Assembly (NCBI GenBank): GCA_028527945.1
Contig: JAQQAK010000037.1
Span: 1-6,365 of the forward strand
DNA: 6,365 nt
Reading direction: 5' to 3'
Source of the DNA: Spirochaetaceae bacterium
Lineage (GTDB): Bacteria > Spirochaetota > Spirochaetia > UBA9216
Shown here in pieces: positions 1 to 5,402 of the stretch; within the stretch, counting starts at the first letter, position 1, and the number at the start of each line of letters is the position of its first letter. The position numbers and the translations under genes were made by a program. The notes under the pieces were generated by a model. It was not told the origin of the DNA. It saw nothing but the letters and a program-made list of their open reading frames with translations, and searched no databases.

Positions 1-123
1 GCAGGATTTTTGACGGAAAATTCTATCACTAATGCTGTTTACTGGAAAAATGGTTCAAAGACTGATCTTTCAGAAGGAGATACAGATAGTCTTCTGCTTT
101 CTATTACAGCAGTTGAAAACTAA
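1..123 (+). CDS. C-terminal fragment of a YWKNG-repeat-type hypothetical protein
   Basis: Frame 1 is open from the left edge to a TAA at 121-123, giving 40 C-terminal residues; the start lies outside the window. The fragment contains the motif A-V-Y-W-K-N-G (residues 13-19), then T-D-L about three residues later. As I recall, this Y-W-K-N-G...L pattern recurs in tandem in secreted or lipoprotein-type hypothetical proteins of Treponema and some other bacteria, with each copy probably forming one repeat unit of a propeller- or sheet-like domain. A well-formed terminator begins 33 bases after the stop, which supports a genuine gene end. Nothing visible gives a function. Location outside the cytoplasm is inferred only from that resemblance. 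Confidence 0.7.
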   Translation, partial: AGFLTENSITNAVYWKNGSKTDLSEGDTDSLLLSITAVEN

Positions 124-156
124 TAAAAAATAGTGAACTAAAAACTCTAATTAATG

Positions 157-193
157 AACGTCTAAAAAGTAAAATTTTTAGGCGTTTTTTATT
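157..193 (+). terminator. Rho-independent terminator of the left-edge gene
   Basis: The left arm at 157-168 (AACGTCTAAAAA) pairs with the right arm at 175-186 (TTTTTAGGCGTT) over 12 positions, with one U-G wobble and a 6-base loop. The T tract runs to 190 and continues as ATT. This is a standard intrinsic terminator placed 33 bases after the stop codon at 121-123, so it should isolate the upstream gene from the regulator gene at 544. Confidence 0.88.
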
Positions 194-296
194 AAAAAAA
201 TGTATAATCTATCTTAATTTTTAACATTTGTTAATGACAATCCTCACACATTTTTGATAAGATCCTTTATAATGCGGCCAGTAAAATAAAATGCAC

Positions 297-384
297 GCCA
301 AAAACTAAAAAGAAAGCCCCATGGCAAAATGTTATAATAAGTTTGCAAAAACTAAAAAATAACAGGAATACCATGGGACAAAAT
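297..384. repeat. Imperfect direct repeat with CCATGG palindromes
   Basis: The motif AAAAACTAAAAA (300-311 and 347-358) is followed in both copies by CCATGG (319-324 and 371-376) and then by CAAAAT (325-330 and 379-384). The distance from the A-rich element to CCATGG differs (19 versus 24 bases), so the copies diverge. The first CAAAAT abuts the extended -10 candidate. CCCATGG (318-324) and CCATGGG (371-377) are also inverted relative to each other. The arrangement suggests a duplicated protein-binding site flanking a promoter. That is inference; drift in A-rich DNA is the alternative. Confidence 0.4.
330..338 (+). promoter_or_regulatory. Candidate extended -10 promoter for the regulator gene
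   Basis: TGTTATAAT at 330-338 matches the extended -10 consensus TGnTATAAT exactly. There is no recognisable -35 box at 16-18 bases upstream, which is tolerated in extended -10 promoters. Transcription would begin near 345 and leave an untranslated leader of about 200 bases before the ATG at 544. Two other TATAAT hexamers (203-208 and 268-273) lack both a TG extension in register and a -35, so this is the best of the three. AT-rich DNA makes chance matches fairly likely. Confidence 0.45.
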
Positions 385-521
385 AGACTTATCATAGAAA
401 AGGCATGTAAGAATACACATTTTACTTCGAAGAGAGATTGATATTGCAATATTACCACAAAAGAACAAATGAAAATCATAATGAAATAAAAACAGGAATT
501 TCACTTTAAAGAGAACCTTAA

Positions 522-542
522 ATGGATTTACTATTCTATTAA
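522..542 (+). CDS. Possible six-codon leader mini-ORF (MDLLFY)
   Basis: ATG at 522 opens a six-codon frame (M-D-L-L-F-Y) that stops with TAA at 540-542, one base before the regulator's ATG at 544. A purine-rich stretch AAAGAGAA (508-515) lies about 7 bases before the mini-ORF start. The regulator ATG itself has no Shine-Dalgarno sequence at normal distance: the same GAGA is 28 bases away. Translation of the regulator could therefore depend on ribosomes terminating at the mini-ORF and reinitiating. The frame is too short for statistical support. Confidence 0.3.
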   Translation: MDLLFY

Positions 543-543
543 T

Positions 544-3204
544 ATGGCAGATGAAATGATCCGAACAAAACTTTACTGTCCGACCTCCCCCCAGCAAATA
601 GTAAAGCGAAAACGGCTATTAAAAAAGTTCAAGCAAGGAGAACAAAAGGGACTGACTCTCGTTTCCGCTCCCGCGGGTTTTGGTAAAACAACGGCAATTT
701 GTGACTACCTTGAAAACACTCAGCTCAAATATTCCTGGCTCTCAATAGATGAAGATGATAATGATCCTCGAATTTTCTTGATGTATATCATTGAATCATT
801 AAGAACCATCGATAATGGTTTTGAAAAAAAAATACTTTCGACCTTACGTATTTCTGACTCAGCAAATACCAAAAATGTATTAGCGCATGTAATTAATGAG
901 CTGTCAGAAGCCAATACAGAAATCATTCTTGTTTTAGACGATTACCACAGAATTGTTTCAAGCGATGTTCATGAATTACTTTTAGAGCTAATCACATATA
1001 AACCGCAAAATCTGCGTATAATTTTGTCATCAAGAAAAGAGCCGCCATTTGATCTTGCACGCCTTAGAGTCTCCGGATTACTGGAGGAAATTAGAATATC
1101 AGATCTACGTTTTACAAATATAGAAACAAAAGACTTTTTTTCATTATCTACCAAATTGAGGGTCTCCTCAGAGCAAATAAATATAATTGAGAAGAAAATT
1201 AACGGCTGGGTTACTGGTATAAAACTTGCGGTAATGTCTATAGAAGAAAGTGGAAACGTCCAGGATATAGAAAAATATTTTGATGGAGATATTTCCTATA
1301 TTTCTGATTACCTGTTTGAAGAAGTTATTACCAATCTCTCACCAGAAATACAAAGCTTTCTTGTAAAGACATCCATACTGAATGAATTCTGTGCCCCTCT
1401 ATGTGACGCGATAATAAACTCATCCCATAGTTCAAGCCAAATTATAATAGAAAAATTAATACAGCAGAATCTTTTTATTATACCAATGGACAATGAACAA
1501 AAGTGGTTTCGCTATCACGATCTGTTCAAGTTAACACTTAACAATAAGCTTAAAATTTTATCAAACAATTCAGATTATAGAATAGAAGAATTACATAAGA
1601 ATGCTGGATTATGGTTCTTTCATAACCAGTTATATACAGAAGCCTTTAAGCATACAATATCTGCCAAAAATTATAATCTTCTTGAACATATATTTGTAGA
1701 AACCAAGTTTATATATCATTTACGACTTTCATCTAATTCTATTCTAAAAAAACTGAAAACATTGCCAGAAGAAGTTTTAATGGAATACCCTATATTCAGG
1801 ATCGAGATTGCCACTCTTAATCTGGGGCTTGGGAAGATTGAAGAAGTAGAACAAAACCTTGGAATGGCTGAGGATGTAATCCTTAAAAAAGAAGAATCAG
1901 GTTTTTATAAAAAACTTTTAGGTAGAATCTACGGGGCAAGATCTGTCCTTTCATTTTCTCAATACAACTTTGAGGATATGCTAACACAATCTCAAAAAGC
2001 ATTGGAACTATTGGCTGATAATGATGTTTATGGCCGCAATACCGCGCTTTGGGCGCATGCTGTCGCGCTTAACGCTTGTGGCAACAGAGAACAAGCCAAA
2101 AACATTTATACAAAAAGTCTTGAACTAAGTAAAAAGAATAAAAGCATATTTATTACAGGACTGAATCTTGTAGCGATGGGAGAAATATCCGAATGTGATA
2201 ATAACCTATATAAGGCTGAAGAATTATTTTTAAAAGCTATTGAAGTTTTGGGAGAAACCCCGCCTCCCTTTGCGGCAGAAGCCTATATGGGGCTTTCACG
2301 CGTATTATATCAGCGCAATGAGCTTTCCAAAGCACTTGAAGCGGCTCAGAAGAGCTGGAAACTAATGACTCTATACGATAAGAAGCTCAATCGTGATTTA
2401 ATTGCTAAGGTTCAAATAGCTTTAGTAAAAATAGCTTTAGGTCTTAACGATGAAGCAATGGAAATACTGTCCAAAACTATATTAAAGATTCGCAAAGAAG
2501 AAATTACTGCAAGCACAGCAGATGCTGTTTTGCTTCAGGCATACGCTTATCTTTTATGTGGAAGAATAAATGAAGCAGAAAAGCTATGCAAACACATCAA
2601 TAATCCAATGTTCCCTATAAGATTAGGCCTTGCAAAGGGTGAATATAAAAAAAATCTCTCAATATTGGAAGAATACAAGAAAGAAGTTGTAGAGAAGAAC
2701 ATGCACAAAGAGCGTCTTGAGCTTCTCGTTCTTGAAGCAGCCTTATTGTATAAAGAAGGAAATATAAAGAAAGCTCTAATTATTATAGAGGAAGCCATTT
2801 CTTTATCTGAAAATGGAGGAAATATCCGGGTTTTTCTTGATACTAAAGAGGGGATTATGGAACTTTTTAAAGAGCTTAAAAAACAAAATAAAGATACCAT
2901 ATATCTAAACAAAATATTGTCATTATTTTCTATGTTGAAATCAGAGAAATCGTTGGAGACTTCATCTTCATCCCTTATCACAGAACAACTTTCTGCCCGG
3001 GAAAAGGAGATTCTGCAATTAATAGCCAATGGTCTTTCCAACCATCAGATATCTGAAGAGTTAAATATTGCTATTGATACAGTAAAGGGCCATAACAGAA
3101 ATATATTCAATAAGCTAAATGCAACAAGACGTACCGAAGCTGTAGCAATAGCATACGATACTGGTCTTATAAAAAACATAAAAAACAACACTTTTGTGTC
3201 ATAG
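544..3204 (+). CDS. MalT/LuxR-family STAND ATPase transcriptional regulator
   Basis: This 886-residue protein has the full architecture of the MalT-type family (E. coli MalT is 901 residues). The N-terminus has the family's R-T-K-L...P and K-R-x-R-L signature. Walker A A-P-A-G-F-G-K-T-T is at 42-50, a Walker B-like I-L-V-L-D-D-Y-H at 128-135 and a sensor S-S-R-K-E-P-P at 162-168. The family motif G-W-V-T-G-I-K-L-A is near 221-229 and W-F-R-Y-H-D-L-F at 321-328. A long helical TPR-like region spans roughly 340-790. A LuxR HTH begins L-S-A-R-E-K-E-I-L at 816, with T-V-K-G-H-N-R-N-I-F-N-K-L as the recognition part, and ends near 876. By analogy, ATP and an inducer bound by the TPR-like region drive oligomerisation and transcription activation. 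The inducer cannot be read from the sequence, so no malT symbol is given. ATG 544 is preferred; ATG 556 (M-I-R-T-K-L) is a possible alternative, and neither has a good ribosome binding site. The lipoprotein gene 53 bp downstream is the likeliest target. Confidence 0.95.
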   Translation: MADEMIRTKLYCPTSPQQIVKRKRLLKKFKQGEQKGLTLVSAPAGFGKTTAICDYLENTQLKYSWLSIDEDDNDPRIFLMYIIESLRTIDNGFEKKILSTLRISDSANTKNVLAHVINELSEANTEIILVLDDYHRIVSSDVHELLLELITYKPQNLRIILSSRKEPPFDLARLRVSGLLEEIRISDLRFTNIETKDFFSLSTKLRVSSEQINIIEKKINGWVTGIKLAVMSIEESGNVQDIEKYFDGDISYISDYLFEEVITNLSPEIQSFLVKTSILNEFCAPLCDAIINSSHSSSQIIIEKLIQQNLFIIPMDNEQKWFRYHDLFKLTLNNKLKILSNNSDYRIEELHKNAGLWFFHNQLYTEAFKHTISAKNYNLLEHIFVETKFIYHLRLSSNSILKKLKTLPEEVLMEYPIFRIEIATLNLGLGKIEEVEQNLGMAEDVILKKEESGFYKKLLGRIYGARSVLSFSQYNFEDMLTQSQKALELLADNDVYGRNTALWAHAVALNACGNREQAKNIYTKSLELSKKNKSIFITGLNLVAMGEISECDNNLYKAEELFLKAIEVLGETPPPFAAEAYMGLSRVLYQRNELSKALEAAQKSWKLMTLYDKKLNRDLIAKVQIALVKIALGLNDEAMEILSKTILKIRKEEITASTADAVLLQAYAYLLCGRINEAEKLCKHINNPMFPIRLGLAKGEYKKNLSILEEYKKEVVEKNMHKERLELLVLEAALLYKEGNIKKALIIIEEAISLSENGGNIRVFLDTKEGIMELFKELKKQNKDTIYLNKILSLFSMLKSEKSLETSSSSLITEQLSAREKEILQLIANGLSNHQISEELNIAIDTVKGHNRNIFNKLNATRRTEAVAIAYDTGLIKNIKNNTFVS

Positions 3205-3228
3205 ATTTTTCCCCTATCACTGCTATTC

Positions 3229-3253
3229 TTCTCCTATTTGAATTCAAGGAGAA
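3229..3253 (+). promoter_or_regulatory. Inverted repeat sequestering the lipoprotein ribosome binding site
   Basis: TTCTCCT (3229-3235) is the exact reverse complement of AGGAGAA (3247-3253), with an 11-base loop. The right arm contains most of the Shine-Dalgarno AAGGAG (3246-3251), which sits 6 bases before ATG 3258. If the stem forms in mRNA, it covers the ribosome binding site. The loop region overlaps a perfect 10-bp palindrome TTGAATTCAA (3238-3247), which could instead be a DNA-binding site. The pairing is seen directly; a regulatory role is inferred, and a 7-bp stem may be only marginally stable. Confidence 0.45.
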
Positions 3254-3257
3254 CTCT

Positions 3258-4865
3258 ATGCTGAAAAAAAATTTTGTTCTATCAATTTTAATATCGTGTC
3301 TGTCCATCATTTTATTTGTATCTTGCCAAGATTCTTTAAATGCCGGTCAAAGTGGAACAAGTATCGGATCTGTAGATATAGATGGAGATGGGACTGCTGA
3401 CGGAACTGCAATAGACATAGATGGTGATGGGGTAGCCGATGGTATTGATACAGATGGTGATGGCCTTATAGATGAAGAATGGTCAGATGATTATACAATT
3501 TCTGACAACGAATCAGACTCTACCTCTGGAGAATCAGACTCTACCTCTGGAGAAACAGACTCTACCTCTGGAGAAACAGATACTACCTCTGGAGAAACAG
3601 ATACTACCGCGCCCGCAGAGGTTACAAATTTTAAACTGACAAATGTAGGAAAGTGTACCGACAGCTCTTCTTGGTATTACAATAGGAATATTATAGAATT
3701 TTCATGGGATGATCCGTCTGACAGTGATCTGGCAAAGATTATTATTAAATATGGTGACTACTCTACGGAAATTTCAAAGGGTGAAGGTTCATGTACGCTA
3801 TCAGATATTGATACATTTGATGAATTTTATGCTATTACTCTTAAAACTGTTGATAATAGCGGTAATACCTCTAGTGGCTTGGAAAATTTGGTTTTTGCAA
3901 CCTCCAACGATGCTGTTGAACCAATTTATGTTACAGACTCCAGCGCCAGCAATCTAAATACCGTTTTAAACAGTAATAAAGCTGGCTATATTATACTCGA
4001 GACTGATATTGATCTGGATAGCTACAGCTGGAGCACTATAAAAAACTTTACTGGGGTTTTTGACGGGAATGGTCATACTATTTCAAATTTCAACACAATA
4101 TCTATTACAGACTCAAACAATGTAGGCTTTTTTACTTATCTTGGTGTTTCTTCTTCTTATAACCCTGTAATTATGAATCTTATGTTTAAGGATTGTGATC
4201 TGAATGTTTCAAGCTCAAGTTCTACAATTGGAATAATATCAGGCGCCCTGGGACATGGTGATATTTATAATTGCGGAGTCAGCGGATCATTAAAATCTAC
4301 CGGCTCAGGTGTAATAGGCGGTCTGGTGGCTTTAAATAAAGGTACTATTGAAAACAGCTTTTCAACAGTAGCCGTTACAACCAAAGACGGTTATGCAGGC
4401 TGTTTTGTTGGAAAAACCTATGGAACCATTTTAAGATGTTATGCTTCAGGTTCTGTGACCTATAGTGAAAGCTCATCCAATTCAGAAGTCAACTTTGGTG
4501 GATTTACCGGAGATGCTGGAGGAACCATAACAAACTGTTACGCCACAGGAAGTGTAAGCGGAGATACAAAAGTAGGCGGTTTTGCCGGAAGTATCAGTGA
4601 TGGAGCAAAGCTGACTAAAAGTTATTCTGCTGTCCAGGTTTCAGGTAATGCAACTACCAACGGATTTGCCGGTTCCAAAGGCGATAGTACTGTTTCAAAT
4701 TGTTATTATAATTCAAGCGTTGCTGGTGTAAACAGTAGTTATGCCAGCGACATCATTCTGACAGACAGTGGCAGTTTTAATAATTTTGACTTTGACGATA
4801 TTTGGTCAATAGACAGCAGTATCAACAACGGCATGCCCTATTTGACAGGGATGCAACCTGAATAA
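3258..4865 (+). CDS. Secreted lipoprotein with DxDGDG calcium-type repeats, Fn3-like domain and GLUG beta-helix
   Basis: The 535-residue product starts at an ATG with a strong AAGGAG 6 bases upstream. Residues 1-23 form a lipoprotein signal: K-K, a hydrophobic stretch, then F-V-S-C with C23 as the lipidation site. The F at -3 is acceptable under relaxed spirochaetal lipobox rules. Three D-x-D-G-D-G-x-x-D loops start at 40, 53 and 64, like thrombospondin type-3 or dockerin calcium loops. An acidic Ser/Thr/Glu linker of five 7-residue repeats follows (85-117), then an Fn3-like sandwich (about 118-216). From about 230 there is the usual lead-in to GLUG proteins (I-L-E-T-D-I-D-L, G-V-F-D-G-N-G-H-T-I at 266-275), then several G-G-[LF]-x-[AG] GLUG-like turns up to about 480. 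Several strands end in a C-Y or C-G pair (Y-N-C-G, R-C-Y-A, N-C-Y-A, N-C-Y-Y). The end matches the W-x-I...N-x-G-x-P-Y-L closing pattern. The likely site is an outer or periplasmic membrane surface, with adhesion or carbohydrate contact possible. No catalytic motif is visible. Confidence 0.9.
   Translation: MLKKNFVLSILISCLSIILFVSCQDSLNAGQSGTSIGSVDIDGDGTADGTAIDIDGDGVADGIDTDGDGLIDEEWSDDYTISDNESDSTSGESDSTSGETDSTSGETDTTSGETDTTAPAEVTNFKLTNVGKCTDSSSWYYNRNIIEFSWDDPSDSDLAKIIIKYGDYSTEISKGEGSCTLSDIDTFDEFYAITLKTVDNSGNTSSGLENLVFATSNDAVEPIYVTDSSASNLNTVLNSNKAGYIILETDIDLDSYSWSTIKNFTGVFDGNGHTISNFNTISITDSNNVGFFTYLGVSSSYNPVIMNLMFKDCDLNVSSSSSTIGIISGALGHGDIYNCGVSGSLKSTGSGVIGGLVALNKGTIENSFSTVAVTTKDGYAGCFVGKTYGTILRCYASGSVTYSESSSNSEVNFGGFTGDAGGTITNCYATGSVSGDTKVGGFAGSISDGAKLTKSYSAVQVSGNATTNGFAGSKGDSTVSNCYYNSSVAGVNSSYASDIILTDSGSFNNFDFDDIWSIDSSINNGMPYLTGMQPE
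3375..3473 (+). repeat. Three DxDGDGxxD loop repeats within the lipoprotein
   Basis: Residues 40-48, 53-61 and 64-72 are D-I-D-G-D-G-T-A-D, D-I-D-G-D-G-V-A-D and D-T-D-G-D-G-L-I-D. The acidic spacing at positions 1, 3, 5 and 9 is that of calcium-coordinating EF-hand-like or thrombospondin type-3 loops. The coding DNA is related but not identical between copies (ATAGATGGAGATGG, ATAGATGGTGATGG, ACAGATGGTGATGG), so this is an old duplication. Calcium binding is inferred from the motif. The block sits close to the lipid anchor and may act as a rigid stalk. Confidence 0.75.
3510..3608 (+). repeat. 21-bp in-frame tandem repeat (about 4.7 copies)
   Basis: Units start at 3510, 3531, 3552, 3573 and 3594; the last is incomplete. 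The first two copies are identical at all 21 bases. The third differs at one base (TCA to ACA), and the fourth and fifth share a further GACTCT to GATACT change. Each unit encodes E-[ST]-D-[ST]-T-S-G. Because 21 is a multiple of three, gain or loss of units changes linker length without breaking the reading frame. The gradient of identity points to recent duplication at the 5' end by slippage or unequal recombination. Confidence 0.92.
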
Positions 4866-4873
4866 AACTTTAG

Positions 4874-4908
4874 TTTTTAATCTCCTGTAAAAAACAGGGG
4901 ATTAAAAA
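4874..4908. terminator. Hairpin after the lipoprotein stop, possible terminator
   Basis: The arms 4874-4887 and 4895-4908 pair over 14 positions with one U-G wobble; the core is AATCTCCTG/CAGGGGATT and the loop is 7 bases. It begins 9 bases after the TAA at 4863-4865. The T run lies on the 5' side and the A run on the 3' side, so on neither strand does a clean T tract follow the stem. Only a short TTCTTAT (4911-4917) follows on the plus strand. It may be a weak terminator or an mRNA 3'-end stabilising structure. Confidence 0.5.
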
Positions 4909-4941
4909 AATTCTTATAAGCCAATTTTAAAAAACTTTATT

Positions 4942-4981
4942 CGTAGAAAGGGGTTAACCCCCTCCCCCACATTCTACTACG
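4942..4981. repeat. Nested inverted repeat with GGGGTTAACCCC palindrome
   Basis: GTAGAA (4943-4948) is inverted as TTCTAC (4972-4977), enclosing the perfect 12-bp palindrome GGGGTTAACCCC (4950-4961) and a C-rich run. A second pairing, CGTAG (4942-4946) with CTACG (4977-4981), overlaps the first because the right arm contains CTACTACG. GTAGAAA recurs at 5017-5023. The GC density here stands out sharply from the surrounding AT-rich DNA. There is no T tract, so this is not a simple terminator. Candidate roles are a protein-binding site or part of a dispersed palindromic element. Confidence 0.5.
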
Positions 4982-5057
4982 GGAAATTCTATGATGAATA
5001 GCAGTATGTGTGTTGGGTAGAAAACTATGACCGTATAAAACAATTTCTTACATAACA

Positions 5058-5092
5058 AACCATAGCTCGGAGCTCTGCTCCGGGGTATGGTT
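5058..5092. terminator. Strong hairpin between convergent genes, likely bidirectional terminator or REP-like palindrome
   Basis: The arms 5058-5073 and 5077-5092 pair over 16 positions with one mismatch (5065/5085) and one wobble; the inner arms are CGGAGC/GCTCCG with a 3-base TCT loop. It lies 17 bases beyond the end of the minus-strand small gene at 5110. Read on the minus strand, the stem is followed by TGTTATG rather than a full T run. On the plus strand TTGATTTCTCTTATT follows from 5091. Position and stability suit termination of both converging transcripts. The high GC content and near-symmetry also suit a dispersed repetitive palindrome. Confidence 0.55.
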
Positions 5093-5109
5093 GATTTCTC
5101 TTATTATTC

Positions 5110-5325
5110 TCAAAAAACGATAAAATCACCTTTTTTCTTAAGATCTTCATAATAACGTTTTTTACCATGATCGGTGAGGATATAATAAGTTTCTTTACCA
5201 TCAACCTCTTCTTTATAAAGATCATAATACTGTAAGGTTCTGACATCATCATCAGGAGCAATACGTAAAGGCGTCCAGTGAGTGGCCTCTTCCGCAGAGT
5301 AAACTATTTCAAAACTTGTAGACAT
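5110..5325 (-). CDS. Small protein of unknown function (71 residues)
   Basis: The product is acidic and charged, with no membrane segment or signal peptide, so it is probably cytoplasmic. I do not recognise the family. The C-terminal half, T-Y-Y-I-L-T-D-H-G-K-K-R-Y-Y-E-D-L, resembles the wing-to-helix segment of winged-helix proteins (compare Y-x-L-T-x-x-G in PadR- and MarR-like proteins). The preceding part is too short for a full, obvious recognition helix, so DNA binding is only a suggestion. Expression is well supported: TTGGAG lies 5 bases before the ATG (5331-5336 on the plus strand), and a near-consensus sigma-70 promoter sits just upstream. The gene is 77 bases downstream of the sigma-54 activator on the same strand. 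It may assist or modulate that activator, or be independent because it has its own promoter. Confidence 0.82.
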   Translation of the reverse strand: MSTSFEIVYSAEEATHWTPLRIAPDDDVRTLQYYDLYKEEVDGKETYYILTDHGKKRYYEDLKKKGDFIVF

Positions 5326-5346
5326 AAAAACTCCAATATTTGCGAT

Positions 5347-5375
5347 ATGATAATCAGCAGCTAATTTAATGTCAA
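5347..5375 (-). promoter_or_regulatory. Sigma-70 promoter of the 71-residue gene
   Basis: On the minus strand, TTGACA (5375-5370, six of six) is followed by a 17-base spacer and TATCAT (5352-5347, five of six). Transcription is predicted to start near 5340, giving a leader of about 15 bases that contains the TTGGAG ribosome binding site just before the ATG at 5325. This is the best promoter match in the window. It lies entirely in the gap between the two minus-strand genes, so the small gene should be transcribed without the upstream activator gene. Confidence 0.85.
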
Positions 5376-5402
5376 TGGAACCTTTTGTATAACCAACATT
5401 TC

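Larger units (their letters stand above)
194..543. other. Long AT-rich leader region upstream of the STAND regulator, without a supported protein gene
   Basis: These 350 bases carry no open frame with a convincing start and ribosome binding site. Two overlapping minus-strand frames (267-479 and 352-597) encode Phe/Leu/Ile-rich strings typical of translated poly-A/T DNA. The region does hold three exact TATAAT hexamers (203, 268 and 333), an imperfect direct repeat around CCATGG (297-384), a 9-bp repeat AACAGGAAT at 361 and 491, and a mini-ORF just before the regulator. The most reasonable reading is a control region with a 5' untranslated leader of about 200 bases for the regulator gene. Confidence 0.6.

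Noticed and set aside
267..597. Two overlapping minus-strand frames (70 and 81 codons) with Phe/Leu/Ile-rich products.
   Set aside because: They overlap each other in different frames and one runs into the regulator gene. Their hydrophobicity is what poly-A DNA gives when translated from the other strand, and neither has a convincing ribosome binding site.
2547..3041. 164-codon minus-strand frame opposite the regulator gene.
   Set aside because: It is antisense to the TPR and HTH coding region, which has clear domain homology. The Ser/Arg/Phe-rich product looks like a mirror of the real frame.
544..3204. Assigning the symbol malT.
   Set aside because: Family membership is clear, but the inducer and regulon are not shown. 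There are no maltose genes in the window, and the family is broad.
3194..3229. Possible promoter for the lipoprotein gene (TTGTGT with TGCTATTCT).
   Set aside because: The -10 matches only four of six bases and the spacing of about 24 bases is too long.
3510..3608. CRISPR-like array.
   Set aside because: The repeats are contiguous 21-bp units without spacers and lie in frame inside a coding sequence.
3709..3957. 82-codon plus-strand frame inside the lipoprotein gene.
   Set aside because: It is out of frame within the Fn3-like coding region, with low complexity (Leu-rich) and no start signal.
5025..5261. 78-codon minus-strand frame overlapping the 71-residue gene and crossing the hairpin at 5058-5092.
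   Set aside because: The 71-residue frame has a promoter and ribosome binding site in register, and this one has neither. Its C-terminus simply translates the palindrome.
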